This document shows, in pieces, positions 54,044 to 63,399 of a stretch of DNA of 64,000 bases. The position numbers were made by a program, and so were the translations under genes. Position 1 is the first letter of the stretch. The number at the start of each line of letters is the position of its first letter. The DNA comes from Paludibacter sp. (GTDB taxonomy: Bacteria; Bacteroidota; Bacteroidia; Bacteroidales; Paludibacteraceae). The notes under the pieces are model-generated. The model did not search any database, was not told the origin of the DNA, and saw only the letters and a list, made by a program, of their open reading frames with translations. The stretch lies in assembly GCA_028692715.1 (NCBI GenBank), contig JAQUWU010000007.1, positions 62,001 to 126,000 of the forward strand. The letters are read 5' to 3'.

Positions 54044-55114
54044 TTACTTTGCATCTTTTAAAAGATAAATCAGCGTAGGATAGTGATCGCTATAGCCGTT
54101 TGTCCAAACACCGCCGGAGTGAGTTCTTAATGGAGATCCTTTGTATCTGCCTTCTTGTTGAGTTAAAAATGATTTATTAAATACTTCAGCTTTCCAAAGT
54201 TTAAGATGATCTGTTTCTCCATGAGCCAGTTCCGATGAAATAATAATCTGATCGAAAAGATTCCATTGGTCATTATATGCCAGCGATCCTACTCCTTTGT
54301 CCAGCGTTTTCCACAAGGTATTATAAAGTTCGCCATCTTTAACATCGGACAATTCCTTTTTTGCTTGTAAAACTTTTTCACAACTTTCATTGGATGGGTC
54401 GTCATTCAAATCACCCATAATAATAATTCGTGCTTTCGGGTCAACACGAAAAAGGGAATCGGCAATTGATTTTGTAAGTTGTGCTGCAGCTACTCGTTTA
54501 GGGCGAGAAGACATTTCACCACCATAACGTGATGGCCAATGATTGACAATTATATGCACTTTATCTCCTAACAAATAACCACTTACCATTAATTGGTCGC
54601 GCGTAAGAAAACCAGGGTCTTCCATTTTCAAACGATAAGATTTACTGTTGGTGACAATAAAATATTTAGGATTATAAATTAAACCCACATCTACCCCACG
54701 TCTATCGGGACTGTCATAATGAACAATTTCGTACGAACGTCCTTTCAGTTCGGGTTGTTTTATCAAATCTTCAACAACTCCACGGTTTTCAATTTCTGAA
54801 ATTCCTAAAATGGCTACTCCCACAGGTGAGTTTTCGAGTCCTATTTGGGAAATAGCATGTGCCATATGTTGAATTTTGGCAGTGTATTTCATGGTTCCCC
54901 ATTTCATTGGTCCATCCGGTGTATATTCTTCGTCATTTACATTTTCGTTATTAATGGTATCAAAAAGGTTTTCAAGATTATAAAAACCTACACAAGTTAC
55001 TTGTACGTTCAACTTTTCACTAGAGCTAGCAGCTACTTTATTTTTTGAAGTACATGCCTGACTAAGAAACAAGACTGTGAATATAAAAGAAATGATTCTG
55101 AAAGAATTTTTCAT
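54044..55114 (-). CDS. Lipoprotein of the endonuclease/exonuclease/phosphatase family
   Basis: 356 aa from the Met at 55114 (MKNSFRIISFIFTVLFLSQAC); a longer frame adds MLTDFLQNNNNNN before the signal peptide and is not preferred. The lipobox is SQAC, so the enzyme is exported and membrane-anchored. EEP (DNase I-like) motifs: FYNLENLFDT, ILGISEIENR (catalytic Glu), VNHWPSRYGG (His), IIMGDLNDDPS (Asp), and GYSDHYP (His). Substrates of the family include nucleic acids, phospholipids and sugar phosphates. It is divergent from a TonB receptor and two DUF5689-type lipoproteins, which suggests a joint nutrient-acquisition role. Confidence 0.88.
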   Translation of the reverse strand: MKNSFRIISFIFTVLFLSQACTSKNKVAASSSEKLNVQVTCVGFYNLENLFDTINNENVNDEEYTPDGPMKWGTMKYTAKIQHMAHAISQIGLENSPVGVAILGISEIENRGVVEDLIKQPELKGRSYEIVHYDSPDRRGVDVGLIYNPKYFIVTNSKSYRLKMEDPGFLTRDQLMVSGYLLGDKVHIIVNHWPSRYGGEMSSRPKRVAAAQLTKSIADSLFRVDPKARIIIMGDLNDDPSNESCEKVLQAKKELSDVKDGELYNTLWKTLDKGVGSLAYNDQWNLFDQIIISSELAHGETDHLKLWKAEVFNKSFLTQQEGRYKGSPLRTHSGGVWTNGYSDHYPTLIYLLKDAK

Positions 55115-55153
55115 ATTGTTATTATTATTATTTTGTAAAAAATCTGTCAACAA

Positions 55154-55517
55154 AAGTGAGAAAAAAAAGTGAAAGAAAAAAATAGGGTTGAGATTTATTT
55201 TCTTGGAAATGCTTCGAATTCATTTTCTGAAATAATGAAGAGATTCAGTAACTACAAATTTTAAGAAATAGTTGAAAAGTAAGATTAAAAGGTTATTTTA
55301 CGACAATTTATAACTATCTGATTATATGATTTCTATGATTTTCGAATAATTTATATTTGAAATAAGTATTATTTTTATATTAAATTTAGTGACAAGTTTT
55401 AAATTCTTTTTGCATATTTATGTGATAATTGGAAAAATGATGCTACATTGCACGCCCTTTAAAAAAAAGAATATATATTGACACAAAAGCTTAAAAAATG
55501 AATGTAAATAATTAATA
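55154..55517. other. Divergent regulatory region between the phosphoesterase and the TonB receptor
   Basis: 363 bases, AT-rich. A TACATTGC stretch at about 55443-55450 is near the TAnnTTTG pattern but lacks one T; no full promoter is seen. No gene, repeat or clear operator was found. Confidence 0.5.
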
Positions 55518-58316
55518 ATGAATTGTATGAGAAAACTATTGCAGTTACTTTTTGTCTCGTTGTTGACATCCGTTTCACTTTTTGCGCAAACATCAGTGAA
55601 AGGTGTTGTTCTGATTTCGGGAACAGAAAATCCATTACCGGGAGTTAAAATTACGCTACTACAACAAAACATATCGACTCAAACTAATGCAAAGGGTGAA
55701 TTTACCCTGAGTTATATTGAAGCGGGCGATGATGAATTAAGTATTTCGCGTCAGGGTTATTTCACTCAGATAAAACTGATTAAAATTAATGCTGACAAAG
55801 AAAATGATTTAGGAACTTTTGAACTGAAAGTAGATGTTCAGGAGGAAGTAAAACAAGATATGATCATACAGTTGAGCGAATCGCAGATAAGTGAAGATGA
55901 AGGGCGTTCTCAGAGCACATCTGCTACATTATCTTCGAAAGGTGATATATATCTTTCTCAAACCAGTTATTCCTTCAGTCCAATGCGCTTTCGTACGCGT
56001 GGTTACGACAACAACTATGAATCTACTTATGTAAATGGAGTACACTTTATAGATGCTGAAAGAGGCGGTTTTAATTATTCCTCATTAGGAGGTTTGAACA
56101 ATGCTTTTCGTAACAAAGACATAACATACGGTTATTCACCCAATAATTATGCTTTTGGTAATTTGGGAAATAATACCAATGTAGATGCTAAGGCAAGTTC
56201 TTTTGCTGCCGGCTCAAATGCCAACATAGCATTATCGAACCGATCGTACAAAATCCGCGGACAATATACTTATGCCACAGGATTACTGAATAATGGTTGG
56301 GCTTTTGCGGCATCAGGCGTTGTTCGGTGGGCCAATAGTGATGGAATACTAAAAAGCAATGTTGATGGAAATTTCTATAATTCAGGAGGACTATTTCTTG
56401 CTGCCGAAAAGAAATTTAATGAAAAACACAGCATTTCATTATCGGCATTTGGAGCACCAACACGTAGAGCAAGTCAATCTGCAATTACTAAAGAAACATA
56501 CGATTTAGTGGGAGGCTCTGTTTATTATAATCCTTATTGGGGTTATCAGGATGGCAAAATCCGCAATTCTAGAATTGTAGAAACTTTTGACCCAACAGCG
56601 ATTCTTGCACATGATTGGAAAATTAGCGAAACTCAACGTTTACGCACTGGATTTGCTTTTCACCACAGTTGGTATAGTAATACAGCATTTTCATACGATG
56701 GTTTAAACCCTGGTCCCGATTATTATAGAAATATGCCAAGTTTTGTCAACGACGATAATGTATTAAATGAGCAGTTAACATCTCTTTGGAAAACTGATGA
56801 GTACACGCAACAAGTGAAATGGGATGAAATATATAATGCGAACCTTCAAAACAATATTGACAATCCTGATGGTCAAGCAAGATATATTTTGGAACGTAGA
56901 CACAATGATTTAATGGAATCAATATTAAATTCGGTTTATACCAATCAAATCAATAAAGATGTAAAACTAACTGCCGGTGTTGAAGCCAGAAGCTCCAAAG
57001 CTATGCACTATGTAACAATTGATGATATGCTTGGTGCTAACAATTATATTGATAAAGATACCTATGCCGAACGGGATTTGGTGGGTGGAACTTTACAAGA
57101 TGCTGATTCTCGTATTATTGAAAATGATCTGAATGATCCTGATAAAAATAAAACTACAGGTGATATTATACGTTATAATTACGATATGAATGTAATGACA
57201 GCCAATGCATTTGCCAATATTGAATGGAAAATTTCACAATTAGATTTTTATGCCGGAACAAAAGCAACCTATACTCAGTTTTATCGTGACGGACATATGG
57301 AAAATGGTCGTGCATGGTACTTGCGCGAAGTGAAAGGTCAGGACGTAAATTCTTATGGTAAAAGTACCACTTGGTTTTTCACTGACCCATCAGTTAAAGC
57401 AGGTTTCTCATACAACATTGATAATAGAAGTTTTATTAAAGCAAATGTACTTGCCGAAACAAGAGCACCATTGGTAAAAGATGCTTATGTATCGGAACGT
57501 ATTAAAGACGTGCTTGTTTCGAATTTAACGAGTGAGAAAATTCTTAGCTATGATTTAACTTATTCATTTAATTATAAAGTAATTCGTGGTAGAGTGACTG
57601 GTTTTCGAACTCATATAAACGATGCTGTTGAAAAACTTGGTTATTATGATGATGCATACAAAACGTTTATAAATCATTTACTAAGTGGCGTAAATAAAAT
57701 TCATCAAGGTGTTGAGGTAGGCATTTCAGTACCTATTAATGCAATGTTTACTTTATCATCGGCCGGTACTTATGCCGATTATCACTATACAAGCAATGCC
57801 ACAGGTATTAAAAGTTATGAAAATGGTGCAGTTGACGATTTTACAGAAACAGTATTGACAAATGGTTTGAAAGTTAATTCAGGACCTCAATTGGCGGCTA
57901 ATGTGACATTGGATTTCTTTTATAAAATGTGGTTCGCAGATGTTACCTTGAATTATTACGACAATAACTATCTTGATTTTGCTCCAAACCGCTTTACCGA
58001 GAGTAATCAGTTGGCTCTACAAGCAGATCAGGAATTATACGAAAAGCTTGGTAAACAAGAAAAACTTCAAGGTGGTTTTATGCTCGATGCATCGGTTGGT
58101 AAACTTATTTATTTTAAAAACAGAAATTCTTTGAATTTTAATTTAAGTGTTGGCAATTTATTGAACAATACCGAGATGATTACCGGCGGTTATCAACAAG
58201 CCCGTATCCCAATGAGTAGTGGAGCAATTAATCCAAAAGGAGCAGATTGGTTCTTGAATAAATATTATTATGCCTGGGGTTTAAACCTATTTTTCCATGT
58301 TGGATATAAATTTTAA
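55518..58316 (+). CDS. TonB-dependent outer-membrane receptor with N-terminal carboxypeptidase-like domain
   Basis: 932 aa. The signal peptide is MRKLLQLLFVSLLTSVSLFAQ if translation begins at the fourth codon (55527); both Met codons are possible. Then comes a carboxypeptidase-regulatory-like domain (~25-105: SVKGVVLISGTENPLPGVKI). A short plug region has FSPMRFRTRGYDNNYESTYVNG, and a 22-strand barrel ends FFHVGYKF. It imports a substrate too large for porins, powered by TonB. No SusD partner gene follows; instead there are two DUF5689-type lipoproteins. Barrel-plug residues are consistent with the SusC-like superfamily without SusD. Confidence 0.9.
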   Translation: MNCMRKLLQLLFVSLLTSVSLFAQTSVKGVVLISGTENPLPGVKITLLQQNISTQTNAKGEFTLSYIEAGDDELSISRQGYFTQIKLIKINADKENDLGTFELKVDVQEEVKQDMIIQLSESQISEDEGRSQSTSATLSSKGDIYLSQTSYSFSPMRFRTRGYDNNYESTYVNGVHFIDAERGGFNYSSLGGLNNAFRNKDITYGYSPNNYAFGNLGNNTNVDAKASSFAAGSNANIALSNRSYKIRGQYTYATGLLNNGWAFAASGVVRWANSDGILKSNVDGNFYNSGGLFLAAEKKFNEKHSISLSAFGAPTRRASQSAITKETYDLVGGSVYYNPYWGYQDGKIRNSRIVETFDPTAILAHDWKISETQRLRTGFAFHHSWYSNTAFSYDGLNPGPDYYRNMPSFVNDDNVLNEQLTSLWKTDEYTQQVKWDEIYNANLQNNIDNPDGQARYILERRHNDLMESILNSVYTNQINKDVKLTAGVEARSSKAMHYVTIDDMLGANNYIDKDTYAERDLVGGTLQDADSRIIENDLNDPDKNKTTGDIIRYNYDMNVMTANAFANIEWKISQLDFYAGTKATYTQFYRDGHMENGRAWYLREVKGQDVNSYGKSTTWFFTDPSVKAGFSYNIDNRSFIKANVLAETRAPLVKDAYVSERIKDVLVSNLTSEKILSYDLTYSFNYKVIRGRVTGFRTHINDAVEKLGYYDDAYKTFINHLLSGVNKIHQGVEVGISVPINAMFTLSSAGTYADYHYTSNATGIKSYENGAVDDFTETVLTNGLKVNSGPQLAANVTLDFFYKMWFADVTLNYYDNNYLDFAPNRFTESNQLALQADQELYEKLGKQEKLQGGFMLDASVGKLIYFKNRNSLNFNLSVGNLLNNTEMITGGYQQARIPMSSGAINPKGADWFLNKYYYAWGLNLFFHVGYKF

Positions 58317-58330
58317 TCAAATAAAATGAT

Positions 58331-59263
58331 ATGAAAAGTATATTAAAAAAAACCATCTATTTAGTTTCTATTCTTATTTTTGGAAGTTGTTCACAGTACA
58401 ATTTGGATCCTCAGACTGAAATTAAAAAAGGAGAAAAAATTGAATCAACTATTACAATTGAAGATTTAAGCTCTACTTATATGACTTCGCTCGGTTCTTT
58501 TACTGCAGATAGAATAAGTTCAGACAATCCAGTTGTGATAAATGGTATTGTAACTAGTACCGATATTGAAGGAAATGTATATAAATATATTTCTGTACAA
58601 GAAGAATTTACTAACGGACGTGCTATCCGTATTTCAATTGATGCATCTGGAATATCAGCAATATATCCGATAGGACAACGAGTATCGGTTGTGTTGAATG
58701 ATTTATGTATTGGTAAATATGGCGAAAGCCCACAAATTGGAACCTATTATTTAAAAGGCACTCGACTTTCACCAGGTGCTATTCCAATGCCTATAGCTCG
58801 TGAAAAAGTAATTGCTTATGGCAACGCAGAGCCTCAAGCTGTTGTGGCGGATACCATGACGATTGCAGAAATACTTGCAGCCCCTAAAGACGAAATGCAT
58901 TATAGACTTATTTGTATTAAAGATGCAAATTTTAATGGGTATGGAGAAGTTGAGTTTACATATAAAAAACTAACTGCTTCCGAATTGTATTTCGGTAACC
59001 CTATACCTACTATAACAGGAGTTCCTATTGCAAGAGAATTAGTTGATGCTACAGGTAAAATATATGTTGCAACCAGCGAGTATGCAAAATTTGCTCAAAA
59101 CCCATTACCAGCATCTACCTACAAAGGAGATATAACCGTTTTAGTAAGTTGGTATAATAGTGACCCAAAATATACGGGTAACTATCAACTCACTTTACGA
59201 ACTTTGGGCGACTTGGGTTCGGGTTTTGATGGATATTTAAGCACCGTAAACTATACAAGATAA
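58331..59263 (+). CDS. DUF5689-family lipoprotein
   Basis: 310 aa. The lipoprotein signal has lipobox FGSC (Cys ~20), followed by SQYNLDPQTEIKKGEKIES. The DUF5689-like region covers residues ~40-300: VVINGIVTSTDIEGNVYKYISVQ, ISAIYPIGQRVSVVLNDLCIG, and VLVSWYNSDPKYTGNYQLTLR-like ends, typical of OB-like beta domains. It starts 14 bases after the TonB receptor gene, so it is co-transcribed. It may bind substrate at the cell surface for the receptor, as SusD does in other systems, though it is not a SusD fold. Confidence 0.78.
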   Translation: MKSILKKTIYLVSILIFGSCSQYNLDPQTEIKKGEKIESTITIEDLSSTYMTSLGSFTADRISSDNPVVINGIVTSTDIEGNVYKYISVQEEFTNGRAIRISIDASGISAIYPIGQRVSVVLNDLCIGKYGESPQIGTYYLKGTRLSPGAIPMPIAREKVIAYGNAEPQAVVADTMTIAEILAAPKDEMHYRLICIKDANFNGYGEVEFTYKKLTASELYFGNPIPTITGVPIARELVDATGKIYVATSEYAKFAQNPLPASTYKGDITVLVSWYNSDPKYTGNYQLTLRTLGDLGSGFDGYLSTVNYTR

Positions 59264-59298
59264 TTAAATAAACAATAATAAATTAAAATTTAGAAATT

Positions 59299-61344
59299 AT
59301 GAAGGAAATAAAATTCATGGTATTTATGCTGTTTGCTTTTACAATGGCATTTACCGGCTGTACTAATGTGAATGATCCAGAAGAAAATTCAAATGAAGAA
59401 ACGGTTATATATTCTGAAAATTTTGGTACAGAATTAAGCACTACTACTCCGACTGATGGATGGCTTTCGGTAGGCAATTATACACAATATCAAAAAAATG
59501 GGAAGGGAGCTTCTGCAGTAACTTATAGTTCTGATGGTGGCGCAGTAACTCTCCGTGGGAATCAACCTTCATCCGGGTATACAGGAGCTTCGGGTTCTGC
59601 CAATGCTATGGCCGCTGCTGGAGGTGCAAGTTTAGTTATAAAGAACATTGCTACCTGTGGTGCAAAAAATTTGGTTCTTTCGTTTGGAAGTATTGTTGTA
59701 AGTGACACTTTGTCTGTGTCATATAGAATTAGTGGAACGACTGATTGGATTCCTGTTGTTTATTCGAAAGATGTAAGCGGATGGGGCTTGGTAGAGAATC
59801 TGGAAATCACACTACCAACAGGAACAAATACTATAAATTTAAAATTCACTGCAGCAAAAACTCAATATGGAACTCGTGTGGATGACATTAAAATAGTTAC
59901 AAAAGATGCAACAACAGCAGCTGTTGTTGACCCTGACAATGGTGATGTCAGCAATGCAACAGAAATTTCTATTGCCGATGTTCGTGCCATGAATAGCGAT
60001 GTAGCAAAAACCACTTCAGTAACCATACCGGATGAGAAGAAAATTGTAGGTATTGTTGTTTCTGATGGTGTAAATTTGAATTCATATTCCACCAATTTAC
60101 AACTAGTTTCTTTAGATAATTCAGCAGGTATTATGGTTCGTTTCGACAGTGATCATAGTTTCTCTTTAGGTGATAAAGTTGAAATTGTTGTTTCCGGACA
60201 ATCCTTGGAATTTTACAAAAAACTACTACAAATCAACAATGTACCTTTGTCAAATGCCACAAAAATTTCGAGTGCAAACACTGTTACACCGACTACAGCT
60301 ACAATAGCACAAATTACAGCCAATATGGACGCTTACGAATCTCGTTTAGTGAAAATTGAAAATGCCACAATCACAAATACATCAAATACTTATAGTGGAA
60401 ATTCGACCATAAATGATGGTACGGGCGAAATAATACTTTATACTCGTTCACAAGCTACTTTCGCTACAACAAGTCTTCCTGTAAGCGCACAGAACATTAC
60501 TGCATTTGTAACACGATACGATGATACAAAACAGATTTCCATTCGTAATCTTGATGATGTAGTTTCAGGTAATCCAAATTTACCTGTGTTGCAAATTACT
60601 TCTGCAAATTCAGCTTCTGCAAATGTAAATGAACAATTTAGCCATACATTTATATCACAAGAAGCAAATTTGACTGGCACAACTGTTATTTCGTGTGACA
60701 ATTTACCGTCTTGGTTATCGATAAATGGCATGACAATTAGCGGTACAACACCAACTACAGAAGAAACTTTCGCACTCAACATAGTAGCAACCAATGGAAT
60801 TATAACAGCAAATCAGACATTTACTATTACTGTTAAAGCACCTACTGCTGCAGGGGTAAATTTGCTTACAAACGGAAGTTTTGAAGATTTTTCTGGCGTT
60901 GTACCTACAAGTTGGAATATTGGTACTTCTCCCAACAACCTACCTGTTGAGAAAATCACGACTGATGCTCAGAATGGAAGTATTGCAGTTAAAATGGCTG
61001 GTGATGCGAACGGAAGATGTGATTTAAAACAAGCGGTTTCTGGAATTGAAGCTGGGAAAACTTATGTTGTTTCGTTCTGGTATAAAGATAATTTAAAATC
61101 TGCTAGTTCATCAGGTATTCGAATTTGGTCAAGTTTTACAAAGGCAGGTTCAAACATATCTGCATCTGGTGCAGATTGGGCAAGTGCATTGCAGCCTTCT
61201 GCTACATACGAAGCTGTTTCTGTTTGGACAAAATATGAAGTGGAAGTTGTTGCTCCTGCTGATGCAGACGGGTTTAATTTTGAAATTCGTGCAACTAAGA
61301 GTAATTACGGAACAGTTGATAATTGTTCTCTCAGTTTAAAATAA
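59299..61344 (+). CDS. Multidomain surface lipoprotein: DUF5689-like, Ig-like and carbohydrate-binding-like domains
   Basis: 681 aa. The lipoprotein signal ends FTGC (Cys ~21). Domain order by eye: an N-terminal choice-of-anchor/DUF5017-like sandwich (~30-200, YSENFGTELSTTTPTDGW), a DUF5689-like OB region (~215-420, EISIADVRAMNS, then ISIRNLDDVVSGNP), a He_PIG-type Ig domain (~425-515, LPSWLSINGMTISGTTPT), and a C-terminal CBM4/9-like domain (~520-681, NLLTNGSFEDFSGVVPTSWN). It lacks a recognisable catalytic site. It starts 36 bases after the previous gene, the third gene of the receptor operon. Confidence 0.75.
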   Translation: MKEIKFMVFMLFAFTMAFTGCTNVNDPEENSNEETVIYSENFGTELSTTTPTDGWLSVGNYTQYQKNGKGASAVTYSSDGGAVTLRGNQPSSGYTGASGSANAMAAAGGASLVIKNIATCGAKNLVLSFGSIVVSDTLSVSYRISGTTDWIPVVYSKDVSGWGLVENLEITLPTGTNTINLKFTAAKTQYGTRVDDIKIVTKDATTAAVVDPDNGDVSNATEISIADVRAMNSDVAKTTSVTIPDEKKIVGIVVSDGVNLNSYSTNLQLVSLDNSAGIMVRFDSDHSFSLGDKVEIVVSGQSLEFYKKLLQINNVPLSNATKISSANTVTPTTATIAQITANMDAYESRLVKIENATITNTSNTYSGNSTINDGTGEIILYTRSQATFATTSLPVSAQNITAFVTRYDDTKQISIRNLDDVVSGNPNLPVLQITSANSASANVNEQFSHTFISQEANLTGTTVISCDNLPSWLSINGMTISGTTPTTEETFALNIVATNGIITANQTFTITVKAPTAAGVNLLTNGSFEDFSGVVPTSWNIGTSPNNLPVEKITTDAQNGSIAVKMAGDANGRCDLKQAVSGIEAGKTYVVSFWYKDNLKSASSSGIRIWSSFTKAGSNISASGADWASALQPSATYEAVSVWTKYEVEVVAPADADGFNFEIRATKSNYGTVDNCSLSLK

Positions 61345-61369
61345 TAAGTTATTCAAATAATTGTAAAAG

Positions 61370-61403
61370 AAGCCGGGCAGAAGTATTTCTTGCTCGGTTT
61401 TTA
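61370..61403 (+). terminator. Terminator of the TonB receptor operon
   Basis: AGCCGGGCA / TGCTCGGTT stem with one G-T pair, then TTTTTA; 26 bases after the last stop codon. Confidence 0.7.
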
Positions 61404-61511
61404 TTTGCCCATATATACTCTTGTTGCTCCAGCCACCGCAACTAAATTCCGTTTTGAAGTAAGAACTTATCGTGAGTCAACGACATCGGATGTTGCAGTC
61501 TTTGCAGCAGT

Positions 61512-61778
61512 TCACGCTAGAATCAAAGCATTTTGTTTGAAAGATGCACTTCCTCCTTTTCTATAATAATCATCTGCTTTAAACCCTGTATCATCTGCTT
61601 TACGCTTCATATCATCTGCTTTACTCTTCATATCACATGATATAGCATCCATATCAGTTACTTTACTCTTCATATCACATGATATGGCATCCATATCAGT
61701 TGCTTTACTCTTCATATCACATGATATAGCATCCATATCAGTTACTTTTTGTTTCATATCACATTTTTTTACAAACAA
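61512..61778 (-). CDS. Repetitive 88-aa ORF made of heptad repeats (possibly not translated)
   Basis: Not recognised. The frame is almost entirely 7-residue repeats, alternating CDMKSKA/V and TDMDAIS, then DDMKRKA, DDTGFKA, ending in YYRKGGSASFKQNALILA. The DNA is nine 21-bp units (61569-61757), each ending in CAT on the plus strand, so every unit offers an ATG on the minus strand. Longer 42-bp units are also seen, three in a row. Lys/Asp heptads could make a charged helix, but there is no signal peptide or clear ribosome-binding site. It may equally be a non-coding minisatellite. Confidence 0.35.
   Translation of the reverse strand: MFVKKCDMKQKVTDMDAISCDMKSKATDMDAISCDMKSKVTDMDAISCDMKSKADDMKRKADDTGFKADDYYRKGGSASFKQNALILA
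61569..61757. repeat. Tandem 21-bp minisatellite, nine units
   Basis: Units begin at 61569, 61590, 61611, 61632, 61653, 61674, 61695, 61716 and 61737. From 61632 the array alternates ATCACATGATATxGCATCCAT-type and ATCAGTTxCTTTACTCTTCAT-type units, giving a 42-bp higher-order repeat. The first units are more diverged. Confidence 0.9.
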
Positions 61779-61883
61779 GTTCTTCCGTTTGTTCCGTTTA
61801 ATCCGTGTGCTAAGTAGTAAACTTTTTTTGAACTAATCCTTTGTGTTGTTTGTTTACATTAAAAACATTAAACACGTATTTTT

Positions 61884-62075
61884 ATGAGTGAGAATAGTAT
61901 TGAAGTAAAAGTTATCAAAGGGGGTCCTTCTGTAGTATCAGGAAATTTCAAACTGATATTAGCCTCTGGCGAAGAAAAGGAAATGTCAGATAAAACATTC
62001 CTGTGTCGATGTGGTCAAAGCAAAAACAAACCTTTTTGCGATGGATCACATAAAAATAGTGACTTCGACAAATAA
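61884..62075 (+). CDS. CDGSH-type iron-sulfur protein
   Basis: 63 aa, the single-domain CDGSH form. The 2Fe-2S site C-x-C-x2-(S/T)-x3-P-x-CDGSH is complete: CRCGQSKNKPFCDGSH (residues ~41-56), with three Cys and one His. Function in bacteria is unclear (electron transfer or cluster transfer). It is monocistronic, small and soluble. The start ATG gives the normal N terminus. Confidence 0.9.
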   Translation: MSENSIEVKVIKGGPSVVSGNFKLILASGEEKEMSDKTFLCRCGQSKNKPFCDGSHKNSDFDK

Positions 62076-62232
62076 ATTGTCAACCTAAACCAAGTGAACA
62101 GATAAAGAAAATTTTCTCTATCTGTTTCTTTTTTACCCTACAAATAAGCTAAATTTCGCCACAATTATAATCACTTAACGTTATTTCCGTTTATTTGTAG
62201 TCTTATGATAGTCATTCTTACGAATTTAATGT

Positions 62233-62240
62233 TAATTTTG
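62233..62240 (+). promoter_or_regulatory. -7 box of the YycJ-like gene
   Basis: TAATTTTG, 17 bases before the ATG at 62258. Confidence 0.5.
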
Positions 62241-62257
62241 TATGCTAAATATTAGTT

Positions 62258-63064
62258 ATGGATAAATTACGTTTTCAAAGTTTTGGTAGTGGAAGTAGTG
62301 GAAATTGTTATTATATAGGTAATGCATCCCGTGGGTTGTTGATAGATGCCGGACTTGGGGTTCGTTCCATCCGTAAACATTTACGAAATATAGGTCTTGA
62401 TTTTGAGAATATTTGGGGTGTTTTTGTTACACACGATCATGCCGACCATATAAAAGCTGTAGGACCCATCGGTGAAAAACATCATGTGCCCATTTATACA
62501 ACCCGTGCAGTTCACGAAGGAATACAACGAAGTTACTGCGTTACAGAAAAACTGTATACCAGCAAGAAATATATAGAAAAAGGTGAAACTATTCAGGTAG
62601 GTGAATTCAACATTACATCGTTTCCTGTTTCGCACGATGCTACCGACAATGTAGGTTATACTGTTGAATATAAAGAAAAAAGATTTACCTTTGCTACGGA
62701 TTTAGGATATATAGGCGAAGAAGTTGCTAATGAATTAAAACAGGCGGACTTTGCCGTTCTGGAAGCAAATTACGATGAACAGATGTTACAAGAAGGTTCG
62801 TATCCCGTTCATTTAAAAAACAGAATTATTTCCAAAACAGGACATCTCAGTAATGATCAGTGTGGGTTGTTTTTGTCCGAAAATTTTCATTCTCGTTTGA
62901 AACACATTTTTTTGTGCCATTTGAGTCGTCAAAACAATCTTCCTGATTTAGCCTATACTACGGTACAGAACTATTTGGAAGAAAAAAAGATAATAGTTGG
63001 AAAAGATGTACAACTAATTACATTGGATAGGTCAGAACCTTCCGAATTATTTATTTTTGAATAG
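62258..63064 (+). CDS. Metallo-beta-lactamase-fold hydrolase, YycJ/WalJ-like
   Basis: 268 aa, cytosolic. The zinc-site motif THDHADHIK (~55-62) is followed by further ligands SHDATDNVG (~125), FATDLG (~146) and CHLSRQNN (~226). The start LRFQSFGSGSSGNCYYIG is the signature of the YycJ/VicX subgroup, thought to be DNA 5'-3' exonucleases or phosphodiesterases linked to replication and cell-wall signalling in Firmicutes. Normal length. No yyc/wal genes accompany it. Confidence 0.88.
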   Translation: MDKLRFQSFGSGSSGNCYYIGNASRGLLIDAGLGVRSIRKHLRNIGLDFENIWGVFVTHDHADHIKAVGPIGEKHHVPIYTTRAVHEGIQRSYCVTEKLYTSKKYIEKGETIQVGEFNITSFPVSHDATDNVGYTVEYKEKRFTFATDLGYIGEEVANELKQADFAVLEANYDEQMLQEGSYPVHLKNRIISKTGHLSNDQCGLFLSENFHSRLKHIFLCHLSRQNNLPDLAYTTVQNYLEEKKIIVGKDVQLITLDRSEPSELFIFE

Positions 63065-63234
63065 ATTTCTTTTTAATATATGAGAAAAAATAGAACGCAG
63101 ATCTACACAGATTTAGCTGATTAAAGCTGATAATTTCACTTTAAAATACGGATTTGTTTCAGATTTAATCTTGCAAGCAAGATAAGATTTAGTTGTAATC
63201 CTAAAAATCATATCGGTTTACCGATATTTAATCC

Positions 63235-63252
63235 TCCCGATAGCTATCGGGA
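63235..63252. repeat. Perfect 18-bp palindrome
   Basis: TCCCGATAGCTATCGGGA, fully self-complementary. Confidence 0.85.
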
Positions 63253-63281
63253 TTAAATCCGTCTTATCAGTATAAATAGCG

Positions 63282-63300
63282 CCTGCCTGCTGCAGGCAGG
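63282..63300. repeat. Palindrome CCTGCCTGC-T-GCAGGCAGG
   Basis: 9-bp perfect arms; with flanks (GCG before, TTC after) it is the reverse-complement relative of the nested palindrome at 31551-31577 (GAACCTACC...GGTAGGCGC). Confidence 0.75.
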
Positions 63301-63399
63301 TTCTATTTCTTTGTATATAAATTGCATATAAATTTTTGTCATGTACTTAGTTGATTTCTTTAAAACTTTATAGACTTTAAAACTTGTAACTCGCATCCC

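Larger units (their letters stand above)
63065..63399. other. Palindrome cluster before the mannosyltransferase gene
   Basis: 335 bases without a gene. It contains a fragment starting AGAACGCAGATCTACACAGA (63089 on) like the MITE-like element's left end. Palindromes follow: TATCGGT/ACCGATA (63211-63226), TCCCGATAG/CTATCGGGA (63235-63252) and CCTGCCTGC/GCAGGCAGG (63282-63300). Confidence 0.75.

Noticed and set aside
61569-61757. CRISPR array
   Set aside because: Units are contiguous 21-bp repeats without unique spacers and with no cas genes nearby.
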